A stretch of DNA of 64,000 nucleotides, taken from assembly GCA_900316745.1 (NCBI GenBank), contig ONEB01000004.1, positions 1 through 64,000 of the forward strand, given 5' to 3'. The notes under the pieces are model-generated. The model was given only the letters and a program-made list of their open reading frames with translations. It had not been told where the DNA came from and ran no database searches. The position numbers were made by a program, and so were the translations under genes. How positions within the stretch are numbered: the first letter of the stretch is position 1; each line of letters starts with the position of its first letter. This DNA is from an uncultured Eubacteriales bacterium (lineage in GTDB: Bacteria; Bacillota; Clostridia; Oscillospirales; Oscillospiraceae). This document shows positions 18,420-25,790 of this stretch, one piece after another.

Positions 18420-19499
18420 ATGGAGAGGGATACACGTCAAGCTGCACTTAGACAGCTTCTTGCAATCGCAGCATCAAACGGATATGTTACGTTTGATGAT
18501 GTTATGCGTTGCGCTGACGACAACTCCCTCTCCATTGGCGAATTTGATTGGCTAGCTGAAACTGCTAGCTCAAGGAATGTCATCATTTATGATGAAGCTC
18601 CAAAGCCAGTAAGTTCAGAAGATGATGATTACGATGACTATGCCCAAGTCGACTATGAACAGACATTTTCTGAAGCCGTAGAGATGGCCCCAGAGACAGA
18701 GATGCTCATTGAGGGTATTCGGCGTATCAAGCCTCCTCAAAAGGGTGAAGTTGGTCGACTAAAGTATCAGGTTATAGAAGGTAATGTTCACGCCCGTGAG
18801 CGCATGATAGAAATGTATCTTCGCTTGGCTGTGAGGCTCGCCGTTTCAAGAGCAAAAACTTATGATCTTGCTCTTGAAGAAACAATTGGCGATGCTATTA
18901 TTGGCCTAATAGTTGCCGTGGATAAATATGACCCAGACTATTCTGGGCCGTTCGTTTCATTTGCATCTCTCTGGATTTATCAGAACATGTCTAGAGAACA
19001 AAGCACAAGGAATCCTAACCTCTATTTTCCGGTACATCGTAAGGAATGGTTCTATACAATGTACCCCATGCTCAAGGCAAGAGGGTGCATTGAGTGCGAT
19101 ACTATTTTGCAGTGTGATAAAGTCAATGACATGATCTGCGAAAAAATCCAGTGCGAACAGGAACGAGTTTGTGATGTTTTGAATGCCGCGCTACCTTGCT
19201 TATCCCTAGACGAAATGGCTGAGAATGATGTTGAAGATGAGCGCTATAGTTACCCTGACGCAGATCTGATTGAGGAAGTTGAGTCAAGAATTCGCTCAGA
19301 AAAAGTGAGTAAGGCGCTCGATTGCCTTCGCGAAAGAGAGCGAGAAGTATTAATAGACCGCTACGGCCTAAAGGGTGAGCCGGAAAAAACACTTGAGCAA
19401 GTAGGTCAGAAATACAACCTTACCAGAGAACGTATACGTCAGATTGAGAACAAGGCGCTTAAAAAGCTTCATGCGAACCGACATCTGCGCAATATGTAA
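18420..19499 (+). CDS. RpoD-like sigma-70 factor encoded as last gene of the PT operon
   Basis: A 359-residue sigma-70 family protein. The N terminus (about 1-55, LRQLLAIAASNGYVTFDDVM) resembles a sigma 1.1 domain, followed by an acidic linker. Region 2 (about 125-205) carries the RLAVRLAVSRAKTYDL...FVSFASLWIYQNMSRE pattern equivalent to core binding and -10 recognition, ending in the region 2.4/3.0-like NLYFPVHRKE. Region 3 is divergent and Cys-containing. Region 4 (about 295-355) is strong: CLREREREVLIDRYGLKG and NLTRERIRQIENKALKKL. AAGGAG precedes the ATG at 18420, 14 bp after the previous stop. An intrinsic terminator follows. It probably directs RNA polymerase to specific promoters, perhaps those of this locus. 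Confidence 0.85.
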   Translation: MERDTRQAALRQLLAIAASNGYVTFDDVMRCADDNSLSIGEFDWLAETASSRNVIIYDEAPKPVSSEDDDYDDYAQVDYEQTFSEAVEMAPETEMLIEGIRRIKPPQKGEVGRLKYQVIEGNVHARERMIEMYLRLAVRLAVSRAKTYDLALEETIGDAIIGLIVAVDKYDPDYSGPFVSFASLWIYQNMSREQSTRNPNLYFPVHRKEWFYTMYPMLKARGCIECDTILQCDKVNDMICEKIQCEQERVCDVLNAALPCLSLDEMAENDVEDERYSYPDADLIEEVESRIRSEKVSKALDCLREREREVLIDRYGLKGEPEKTLEQVGQKYNLTRERIRQIENKALKKLHANRHLRNM

Positions 19500-19528
19500 C
19501 CGCGAGAATTTGATACTCTCGCGGTTTT
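19499..19528 (+). terminator. Terminator of the PT defence operon
   Basis: A 9-bp stem (19499-19507 with 19517-19525) followed by TTTT, directly after the sigma factor stop. It closes the collinear run that starts at 5847. Confidence 0.75.
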
Positions 19529-19551
19529 GGTATATTCAGTTGGAGGACTAT

Positions 19552-20121
19552 ATGTGCGGACGCTATCAATTTACCACCGGCTCTGACGACATGTCCGCCG
19601 CCATCGTGGATATGCTTGATCGGCGCTATCCCGGCGAATACAAGACCGGCGAGATATTCCCCGGCGACGCGGCGCCTGCGGTGATCAGCGACGGCGGGCG
19701 GATCGTGGCGGTGCCGGCGATTTTCGGTTTTCCGGGCTATCAGGACGGGAGGCTCCTCATCAACGCCCGCTCCGAGACGGCGGCGCAGAAGCAGACTTTC
19801 TCCGAGAGCCTGCGCGAGCGGCGGATTGTTCTCCCGGCGAGCGGCTTTTTTGAGTGGAGCCGCGACGCGAAAAAGACGAAATATCTCTTCACCGTGGGCG
19901 GTGAGAACCTGATTTACCTCTGCGGCATCTATAAGATCATCGACGGGCAATACCGCTTTGCGATCCTCACGCGGGACGCCAATGCCTCCATGATCGAGAC
20001 GCACGACCGCATGCCGATCATCATCGCTAAGGAATCGGTTCGAGCGTATTTGACGGAGCGTGATACGGCGATGACGCTGATCGATTCGGCGTCTCCGCTT
20101 CTTGATAGGACGCCTGCGTAA
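19552..20121 (+). CDS. SRAP-domain protein (YedK/HMCES family)
   Basis: A 189-residue SOS-response-associated peptidase domain protein. After Met removal the catalytic Cys2 is in MCGRYQFTT; other signature elements are INARSET, GFFEWS and THDRMP. Family members crosslink covalently to abasic sites in single-stranded DNA through Cys2 and protect them. The ATG follows GGAGG. It lies immediately after the PT operon terminator. Single-strand breaks or abasic sites made by PT enzymes could be its context, but that link is only inferred. Confidence 0.88.
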   Translation: MCGRYQFTTGSDDMSAAIVDMLDRRYPGEYKTGEIFPGDAAPAVISDGGRIVAVPAIFGFPGYQDGRLLINARSETAAQKQTFSESLRERRIVLPASGFFEWSRDAKKTKYLFTVGGENLIYLCGIYKIIDGQYRFAILTRDANASMIETHDRMPIIIAKESVRAYLTERDTAMTLIDSASPLLDRTPA

Positions 20122-20162
20122 GCAGGAAACAGACATTCAGCAGACACCGAGGTGAGGCAGCT

Positions 20163-20849
20163 ATGGCAATCACAAAAACAGATTTCATGCGCGGGATGCA
20201 GTGCCCGAAGATGCTGTGGCTGGACAAGCACAAGCCGCGGCTGAAGGTCATTCCTCCGGAGATCCAGGCACGGCTCGATGCGGGAAATGATTTCGGCGAC
20301 GACGCGATGGGCATGTTTGGCCCGTATGAAGAGATGACGGTGTACCGTCCGGGGACGACGATCCCGGATAAGGCCGCGATGCTGAAGAAAACGCAGGAGC
20401 ATCTGGCAGCCGGCACACCGGTCATCTGTGAAGCCGCCTTTTCCAACTACAACAATTACTGCGCGGTCGATATTCTGCGCAAGACGGAGAGCGGATATGA
20501 CTTCTACGAGGTGAAGAACGCTCCGGAGGTACGGCCTCAGTTCGTCAAGGACGCGGGATTCCAGTATTACATCATGACCAGATGCAAGATGAAGATCGGC
20601 AAGGTCTTCATTGTGATCCATGGACAGGATGAAAAAAACCCCTTCGTACCGGTCGATGTGACAGAAGAGGCTAAGGGATATTACAAGTGGATCAACGACC
20701 ACATTTGGGATCTGAACCGGAAGCAGAAGCAGCGGGAAGAAATCGTGGTGGAACCGGGAGAGCAATGCACGAACCCATATGAGTGCTGGTATTACGGATA
20801 TTGCCACGGGGAGAATCCGGCGGACGATCAATACAGAATAACGGAGTAG
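20163..20849 (+). CDS. Cas4/DUF2779-like PD-(D/E)XK nuclease
   Basis: A 228-residue protein with Cas4-like architecture. It has an N-terminal Cys in MRGMQCPKMLWL, nuclease core residues in ICEAAFSNYNNYCAVDIL and YDFYEVKNAPEV (the E-x-K motif), and a C-terminal cysteine cluster CTNPYECWYYGYC that would complete an Fe-S site. Family members are exonucleases in CRISPR adaptation or DNA repair. No CRISPR array or cas gene is seen here, so a solo repair or defence role is more likely. Confidence 0.7.
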   Translation: MAITKTDFMRGMQCPKMLWLDKHKPRLKVIPPEIQARLDAGNDFGDDAMGMFGPYEEMTVYRPGTTIPDKAAMLKKTQEHLAAGTPVICEAAFSNYNNYCAVDILRKTESGYDFYEVKNAPEVRPQFVKDAGFQYYIMTRCKMKIGKVFIVIHGQDEKNPFVPVDVTEEAKGYYKWINDHIWDLNRKQKQREEIVVEPGEQCTNPYECWYYGYCHGENPADDQYRITE

Positions 20850-20857
20850 GGAAGCAT

Positions 20858-21046
20858 ATGGATTTTATCGGCAGTGATCAGAAGAACAGTTGGGGCAGCA
20901 TGTCGTATGCGGAGAAGAACCGAGCGCTGTACCTGAAGCAGAAGCAAACGCTGGATCTGTTTCTGGAGCGAGGGGCGATCACCAAGGCGCAGCACGACAA
21001 GAGCCTGCACGATCTGACCGTGAAAATGCGAGCAGCAGGTTCGTGA
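20858..21046 (+). CDS. 62-residue protein of unknown function
   Basis: A short, largely helical protein starting MDFIGSDQKNSWGSMSY, then NRALYLKQKQTLDLFLERGA and KAQHDKSLHDLTVKM. The ATG at 20858 has a weak GGGAAG site; the frame extends upstream over the Cas4-like gene and is not used. It sits between the Cas4-like gene and the second EF-hand mini-protein with short gaps, so is likely co-transcribed. I do not recognise a named family. Confidence 0.6.
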   Translation: MDFIGSDQKNSWGSMSYAEKNRALYLKQKQTLDLFLERGAITKAQHDKSLHDLTVKMRAAGS

Positions 21047-21064
21047 AGAATCAGGAGGTTCAAA

Positions 21065-21319
21065 ATGGACGACTTCTTAGGCTTTGGCGGATTGTTTGAT
21101 GCGGACGGCGACGGCAGTCTGGACGCGGGTGAAACTGCGTTCGGTCTCATGATGATGGATGACGAGCTGACAGATGATGGCGCAGAAGAGGAAGACAGCG
21201 AGCTTGAACTGGCAACCGGATACAGCCGTGATGATTTGGAGCTCATGGATGCGGAAGAGCGTGCTGAGATCCTTGAGGACGCCGGATACGAGCCGGATGA
21301 TTTTGACTTTGATCTGTGA
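21065..21319 (+). CDS. Acidic EF-hand mini-protein, copy 2
   Basis: An 84-residue paralogue of the protein at 5470-5727, with the same MDD-LGFGG start, one canonical EF-hand loop DADGDGSLDAGE and the tail GYSRDDLELMDAEERAEIL. The two copies flank the PT operon in direct orientation. AGGAGG precedes the ATG. Its stop overlaps the AAA ATPase start (TGATG), so the two are translationally coupled; a Ca2+-dependent partner of that ATPase is conceivable but unproven. Confidence 0.75.
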   Translation: MDDFLGFGGLFDADGDGSLDAGETAFGLMMMDDELTDDGAEEEDSELELATGYSRDDLELMDAEERAEILEDAGYEPDDFDFDL

Positions 21320-22062
21320 TGAATCCCGGATACATTTCTGAAATCAAATATGCCGATCCGGTGGATTGCCGGTCGTATCTTGCGGCACTTCCGGTTGTGA
21401 AGCACCTGTCGCGTCAGAGCATTGTGCTGGAGCGACCGGTCACGATCTTTGTTGGGGAGAACGGCACGGGGAAATCCACGCTGCTGGAGGCAATCGCGGT
21501 CGCGTACGGATTCAATCCGGAGGGAGGCACGAAAAATTTCGATTTCTCCACCAACGCGACGCACTCGGAGCTATACCAGCGTTTGCGGCTTTCCCGCAAG
21601 GCGTATTCGAAGGACGGCTTTTTCCTGCGGGCGGAAAGCCTCTACAACGTCGCAACCAATATCGATGAGCTCGATCGGGCACCGTCCTTCGGCCCGCCGC
21701 TCATTGAATCTTACGGCGGTGTGTCACTGCACGAGCAATCGCACGGCGAGAGCTTTCTCGCGATCGTTCAGAACCGCTTCGGAGGAAACGGCCTCTACAT
21801 CCTCGACGAGCCAGAGGCGGCGCTGTCACCCATGCGGATCCTCACGCTGATTGCCGAGATAGACCGGCTTGTAAAAGAAAACTCGCAATTCATCATCGCG
21901 ACACATTCACCGATGCTGATGGCGATGCCCAACGCGCAGATCCTGGAGCTGCGTGATGACGGAATCCAGGCCGTGCAGTACTCGGACACGGAGCATTTCA
22001 GAACCATGCGGGACTTTCTCAACAATCCGGAAAAGGTATTGCACTATCTGCTGAGGGATTGA
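21319..22062 (+). CDS. AAA family ATPase (ABC/RecF-like head only)
   Basis: A 247-residue ATPase with VTIFVGENGTGKSTLLEAIA (Walker A, about residues 39-58), HEQSHGESFL as the ABC signature equivalent, YILDEPEAALSP (Walker B) and IIATHSPMLMA (H-loop). It lacks a coiled coil and a nuclease domain, so it is a compact AAA_21-type protein. Such proteins occur in repair and in defence gene pairs. The start at 21319 overlaps the EF-hand gene stop by one base. Confidence 0.82.
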   Translation: MNPGYISEIKYADPVDCRSYLAALPVVKHLSRQSIVLERPVTIFVGENGTGKSTLLEAIAVAYGFNPEGGTKNFDFSTNATHSELYQRLRLSRKAYSKDGFFLRAESLYNVATNIDELDRAPSFGPPLIESYGGVSLHEQSHGESFLAIVQNRFGGNGLYILDEPEAALSPMRILTLIAEIDRLVKENSQFIIATHSPMLMAMPNAQILELRDDGIQAVQYSDTEHFRTMRDFLNNPEKVLHYLLRD

Positions 22063-22080
22063 CAGCAAAAGGAGCCTAAT

Positions 22081-22278
22081 ATGAAACAGGATTTATGGAT
22101 TCAGAAAACGCACCTGTTCAGCAAGGACCAGTATATCTGCTCCGCCTGCCGTGCGGTCTGCGACAAGCCCTATCAGGTGTGTCCGGTCTGCGGCACTGAG
22201 AAGACTAAAGTGACCTATGACGCGTCTTGGGTTGACGAGGCAGCGGAAATGTCCATCCTGCTGGGCGAGGACTGGTGA
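22081..22278 (+). CDS. Small rubredoxin/zinc-ribbon protein
   Basis: A 65-residue protein with paired Cys motifs YICSACRAVC and YQVCPVCG, typical of a rubredoxin-like or zinc-ribbon fold; the C terminus is acidic. Starts 18 bp after the AAA ATPase and ends 1 bp before the phosphatase gene, so it is part of the same transcript. Metal (Zn or Fe) and function cannot be told apart from the sequence. Confidence 0.6.
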   Translation: MKQDLWIQKTHLFSKDQYICSACRAVCDKPYQVCPVCGTEKTKVTYDASWVDEAAEMSILLGEDW

Positions 22279-22279
22279 C

Positions 22280-22747
22280 ATGAATGTCACAGTAATGAGC
22301 CGCTGGGACGCGGTGTTCTACTGTTACAACGATCACGCGCAGCCGTCCGTCATGATCTCCATCTCCGACCCGCACATGCAGTATGCGGCAACGCCGTTCT
22401 GCAGCGAGGAGAACCGTGTCCTGCAGATCCTCTCGCTCTGCTTTGCAGACGCAGATCAGCCCGGCCCGGATATCTACGGATATGACGCCAAAGTCGAGGA
22501 TCTGATGCGCGACGAGGACGCGGCGCAGGTCGCGGAGCTTCTGCGAACCTACCCGGACACGGACGTCATCGTCCACTGCGACGCCGGAATCTCCCGCTCC
22601 GCAGGCATTGCCGCTGCGATACTGAAACACACCACGGGCGACGACAGCAGCATCTTTGAAAACGGGCTGTACGATCCGAATATGTGGTGCTATCATAAGA
22701 CGCTGGCAGCACTGAAGGAGGATTCTTATGGAAAACACATTGTATGA
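22280..22747 (+). CDS. Dual-specificity-like protein phosphatase
   Basis: A 155-residue protein with the Cys-phosphatase loop VHCDAGISRSAG (H-C-x5-R) in the second half and an upstream D-containing loop. Homologues are usually annotated as tyrosine/dual-specificity phosphatases of bacteria and phages. The start ATG at 22280 lies directly after the previous stop. The 3' end overlaps the nitroreductase gene by 20 bp. Confidence 0.75.
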   Translation: MNVTVMSRWDAVFYCYNDHAQPSVMISISDPHMQYAATPFCSEENRVLQILSLCFADADQPGPDIYGYDAKVEDLMRDEDAAQVAELLRTYPDTDVIVHCDAGISRSAGIAAAILKHTTGDDSSIFENGLYDPNMWCYHKTLAALKEDSYGKHIV

Positions 22748-23264
22748 GCTTGCCAGAAAGCGCCGCTCTGTTCGGCGGTATGGAACGAAGCATATTGATG
22801 ACAGCGTAATCAAAGGGATCATGAAGGTTGCCCTGACTGCGCCAACCTCATTCGGGCACAAGCCTGTGGAGTATGTGGTGGTCAGAGATCGTGACACGAT
22901 TCGAGAGATCGGCGCCTGCAAGCGCATGGGCGGATCGCAGATCAACGGCGCGGACGCGGTGGTCGTCGTGATGGTGAAGACCGCAGACAAGCGCGAGGCG
23001 GAGTTCTGGATCGAGGACGGCGCGATCGCCTCGGCGTACATTCTGCTTGCCGTGGAGCAGTACGGACTCGGTGCCTGCTGGGTGCACATCCGCAACCGCA
23101 TGGGGCAGAGGGGAACCTCTGATGAAGAGATCCGCGCACTGCTAGGGGTTCCGGACGGGTACACGGTTCTCAACCTGATCGCCATAGGAGAGAAAGCAGA
23201 ACAAAAGAGTGCCTATACAGATGCGGATTTACACGCTGAAAATGTGCACTACGAGACATATTAA
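22728..23264 (+). CDS. Nitroreductase family FMN oxidoreductase
   Basis: A 178-residue nitroreductase-fold protein. RKRRSVRRYGTKHIDD is the N-terminal FMN-phosphate binding signature; GACWVHIRNRMGQ and PDGYTVLNLIAIGE are typical later blocks. The family reduces nitro compounds, quinones or flavins with NAD(P)H as a homodimer. AGGAGG-type site upstream inside the phosphatase gene indicates coupling. Confidence 0.85.
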   Translation: MENTLYELARKRRSVRRYGTKHIDDSVIKGIMKVALTAPTSFGHKPVEYVVVRDRDTIREIGACKRMGGSQINGADAVVVVMVKTADKREAEFWIEDGAIASAYILLAVEQYGLGACWVHIRNRMGQRGTSDEEIRALLGVPDGYTVLNLIAIGEKAEQKSAYTDADLHAENVHYETY

Positions 23265-23294
23265 GACAGGCAAACAGAGAAAGGAGGTGTCACA

Positions 23295-24299
23295 ATGGCT
23301 CGGATTCGGATTGAAGCATATTCGATGACGGCTCAGGCGGATAAAGCGCAGAATCTGGAGCGGTTTCTCTCCTTTATGGAGGAATCCGCCGGGCGCGGGA
23401 CAACGCTGCTGCTGTTTCCGGAGCTGAGTCTTACGGGGCTTCCTGCAACGCTCAGCATGGCGTGGCCGCATCCGGAGAGCCTGCGGTATTTCCACGAAAA
23501 TGCCGAGCCGGTTCCGGAAGGGGAGAGCGTGCAGACGCTGATCGAGAAGGCAAAGGCGCTGGGGCTCTATGTCTGCTGGAGCATGACGGAGCGTGACGCC
23601 GACGGGCATTTTTGGAACACCGCGGTTCTGATCGGACCGGAAGGCTTCATCGGAAAGTATCACAAGCAGAACCTTGCCGGTACGGAAGCCTTCGAGGTGG
23701 AGGCAGGGAACGACCCGTGCCCGGTGTTCGACACCCCCATCGGGAAGATCGGCCTGCTGGTTTGCTATGACAAGGTCTTCCCGGACGTTGTGCGCCGGAT
23801 GAAGCTCGCGGGCGCCGAGATCATTCTCTCGCCCACGGCCTGGCCGGGGATGGATCGCCGGCTCGGCAGTCTGGATTTGATGATGCAGTACCATCGCTGG
23901 AGCGGCACGAACCGCGCGCTCGAAAACGGCGTCATTCTTGTGGACGCGAACCACAGTTCTCCTGCCGGAGAGTACCGCGGCGCCGAGGGCGGCCACAGCC
24001 GCATCATCCATCCGCTGCGCGGTGTCCTCGCCGAGACCGGGTGGGAGGAGGCCTTCGTTGGCGTCGAGCTGGACCCGCAGGCTGCAATTGCGGAATACTA
24101 TGCGAAGCTCGGCGTGACGGAGGAAACGCATCTGCGCAGGCTCCGGGAGGCGCAGACTCGGTACGAAAAGCGCAAACGGCTGCGTGAGATTGCGGCGGTC
24201 AATATCCGGTTCTATGCCCGCGCCGGAGCGGCATTCGCTTCCGACGCAATGTCTGCACTGCACGCGCGTGTCAGAACCGCTCGGGCAAAGAAACGGTAA
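23295..24299 (+). CDS. Carbon-nitrogen hydrolase (nitrilase superfamily)
   Basis: A 334-residue protein with the Glu-Lys-Cys triad of the nitrilase superfamily: E in LLLFPELSLTG, K in GKYHKQNLAG, C in LLVCYDKVFPD. The basic tail after residue 290 (about 40 residues, Arg/Ala-rich) is an extension beyond the catalytic domain. Substrate cannot be assigned; amidase, carbamoylase and N-acyltransferase branches are all possible. AAGGAGG precedes the start. Terminates in an intrinsic terminator. Confidence 0.85.
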   Translation: MARIRIEAYSMTAQADKAQNLERFLSFMEESAGRGTTLLLFPELSLTGLPATLSMAWPHPESLRYFHENAEPVPEGESVQTLIEKAKALGLYVCWSMTERDADGHFWNTAVLIGPEGFIGKYHKQNLAGTEAFEVEAGNDPCPVFDTPIGKIGLLVCYDKVFPDVVRRMKLAGAEIILSPTAWPGMDRRLGSLDLMMQYHRWSGTNRALENGVILVDANHSSPAGEYRGAEGGHSRIIHPLRGVLAETGWEEAFVGVELDPQAAIAEYYAKLGVTEETHLRRLREAQTRYEKRKRLREIAAVNIRFYARAGAAFASDAMSALHARVRTARAKKR

Positions 24300-24357
24300 A
24301 AAAAGCAAGAGTGCAAGGGTGCAACGCACGCACCCTACACTTGCGTGAATGGAAGAA

Positions 24358-24393
24358 TGACGCTCAGCAGTACCAACTGAGCGTCAAGTTTTT
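24358..24393 (+). terminator. Intrinsic terminator after the nitrilase gene
   Basis: Perfect 9-bp stem (24358-24366 with 24378-24386) followed by AGTTTTTT. Confidence 0.8.
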
Positions 24394-24458
24394 TGCGTTA
24401 GTGATTAACATAAATAAATTATGGTAAATCAAAATGAGCGAAATTTCAGAATCAGCAG

Positions 24459-24488
24459 GCAAGACGCAGCCATACGGCTGCGCCTTGC
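24459..24488. other. Hairpin between convergent genes
   Basis: GCAAG-A-CGCAGCC, 4-base loop, GGCTGCG-C-CTTGC: a strong stem without a good T-run, between the nitrilase gene and the convergent CrtC/AttH-like gene. It may be a weak terminator or a transcript-end stabiliser. Confidence 0.4.
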
Positions 24489-24561
24489 TTTGTTGATTGG
24501 ATTTCAGAATCCGTCTGTCAAGATCATTTCAGAATTAATTCTCCTTTGCCGTCTCCGACAC

Positions 24562-25653
24562 TTACAGCACATAGTTCTTAGTGAAGCTTTCAAGCTCATA
24601 CAGAAGTTCTCCGGAGAATTCAAGAACTGTCTCTCCGCCCTTCTTCATGACAAAATCGCCAACCGCAGCGTATCTGCTGTATTTAGTGTCAATGCCCTTT
24701 GCATCGAATACCGCCTTGAGCGGAGCAGGTGCGGCCGCATAGTGATCTGTGTATACGAATTCCTTGCCCGCTGTCAGTGTGTATTCCACTGTGGTATCTC
24801 CCTTGGTGAAGATATACCTGGATACTGCCGGGTATGTCCTTCCGCACTTATCGTGGACCAGAGTCTCAGGTATCTCGACTCTGCATGTCTCAGTATCGGT
24901 ATTGTCGAAGATCACATTGCCCTCCCTGTCTTCGATGAAGAAGATAGGGATGCGTCTGTAATCGTTCGCTGCCGGAGCGACACAGTCGAAGAGTACCATC
25001 GTGTAATCATCGTTCTGCTGCCTTGCCCATACCCACTGATTCCAGAAGAAGAAAGTCTGGATGCTCGGCCACTGGTGGTCATGATAGCCTGTGCCCTTAA
25101 CATCGTATTCCTTTCCATCGACAACGAGAGTTCCGCTAACATCACCTCTCGGAACAGCGCAGAGCCATGTGAAGAACTGATCTGTTTCCCCGTTCAGAAC
25201 ATAACCTGTGCCCGGTCTCCAGGCGCTGGATGTGCTCTTAAGGCAGACGTCGATCTTCGTGCCCTCATCACCATTGATCACTATATGGTAGTTATCGAGA
25301 TCTCCCTCAAATCTGTTATCTCCGATCCTCACATCACATCTGTCCTTGCTTGCTGTCGCGTCATCACTTCCGAACATCATTGGATGATTCTTGACCGTTC
25401 CATCAGGCATCTGTATGTTGAAGTAAACGAACGGGTTATATCCCTGCCCGGATGACCCCATAAGAGGATGATACAGGGCAAAGTTCACCCCAATCTTGAT
25501 ACCGTCCTCCGTATCACAGTCAAAATACCACCACTCAAGGCAGCCCTTGTTACCTTTATTTCTTTCTCCTTCTTCCCATACTTCAACGTGTTCTTTATTG
25601 ATATTCGCCTCAGCATAGTCCTCAGGTCTGTTCATTACTCTGATAGTTTCCAT
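24562..25653 (-). CDS. CrtC/AttH-like lipocalin-fold hydratase-type protein
   Basis: A 363-residue protein with hallmarks of the CrtC/AttH lipocalin-like family: CLEWWYFDCDTEDG near the N terminus, GTGYHDHQWPSIQ in the middle, and a beta-rich remainder. CrtC members add water to double bonds of carotenoids; related AttH-like proteins act on other hydrophobic substrates. No signal peptide is seen, so it is probably cytoplasmic. Divergently transcribed from a TetR regulator, with a matched operator pair between them, so it is the likely regulated target. Nucleotide composition is plain Clostridial and differs from the GC-rich flanks. Confidence 0.7.
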   Translation of the reverse strand: METIRVMNRPEDYAEANINKEHVEVWEEGERNKGNKGCLEWWYFDCDTEDGIKIGVNFALYHPLMGSSGQGYNPFVYFNIQMPDGTVKNHPMMFGSDDATASKDRCDVRIGDNRFEGDLDNYHIVINGDEGTKIDVCLKSTSSAWRPGTGYVLNGETDQFFTWLCAVPRGDVSGTLVVDGKEYDVKGTGYHDHQWPSIQTFFFWNQWVWARQQNDDYTMVLFDCVAPAANDYRRIPIFFIEDREGNVIFDNTDTETCRVEIPETLVHDKCGRTYPAVSRYIFTKGDTTVEYTLTAGKEFVYTDHYAAAPAPLKAVFDAKGIDTKYSRYAAVGDFVMKKGGETVLEFSGELLYELESFTKNYVL

Positions 25654-25667
25654 TGTTTTACCTCCGA

Positions 25668-25768
25668 AAATTATTTGACATCAGTAAATTATTTGGTTAC
25701 ACTATCATTATATTTATTTCATGCAAAAAGAGAAGGCATGAACGCGCTCTCAGAATCAAATAATTTAC
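25668..25768. promoter_or_regulatory. Candidate operators between CrtC/AttH-like gene and TetR gene
   Basis: AAATTATTTG occurs at 25668-25677 and again at 25686-25695 (18-bp spacing); CAAATAATTT occurs at 25757-25766. The second and third extend to a perfect 12-bp inverted pair, GTAAATTATTTG (25684-25695) and CAAATAATTTAC (25757-25768), close to both divergent starts. Likely TetR-family sites. Confidence 0.6.
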
Positions 25769-25790
25769 GCTGGAAGGAAATTCGTCAAAA

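Noticed and set aside
20163-20849. CRISPR adaptation gene cas4
   Set aside because: The protein is Cas4-like, but no Cas1, Cas2 or repeat array is in the window; treated as a solo nuclease.
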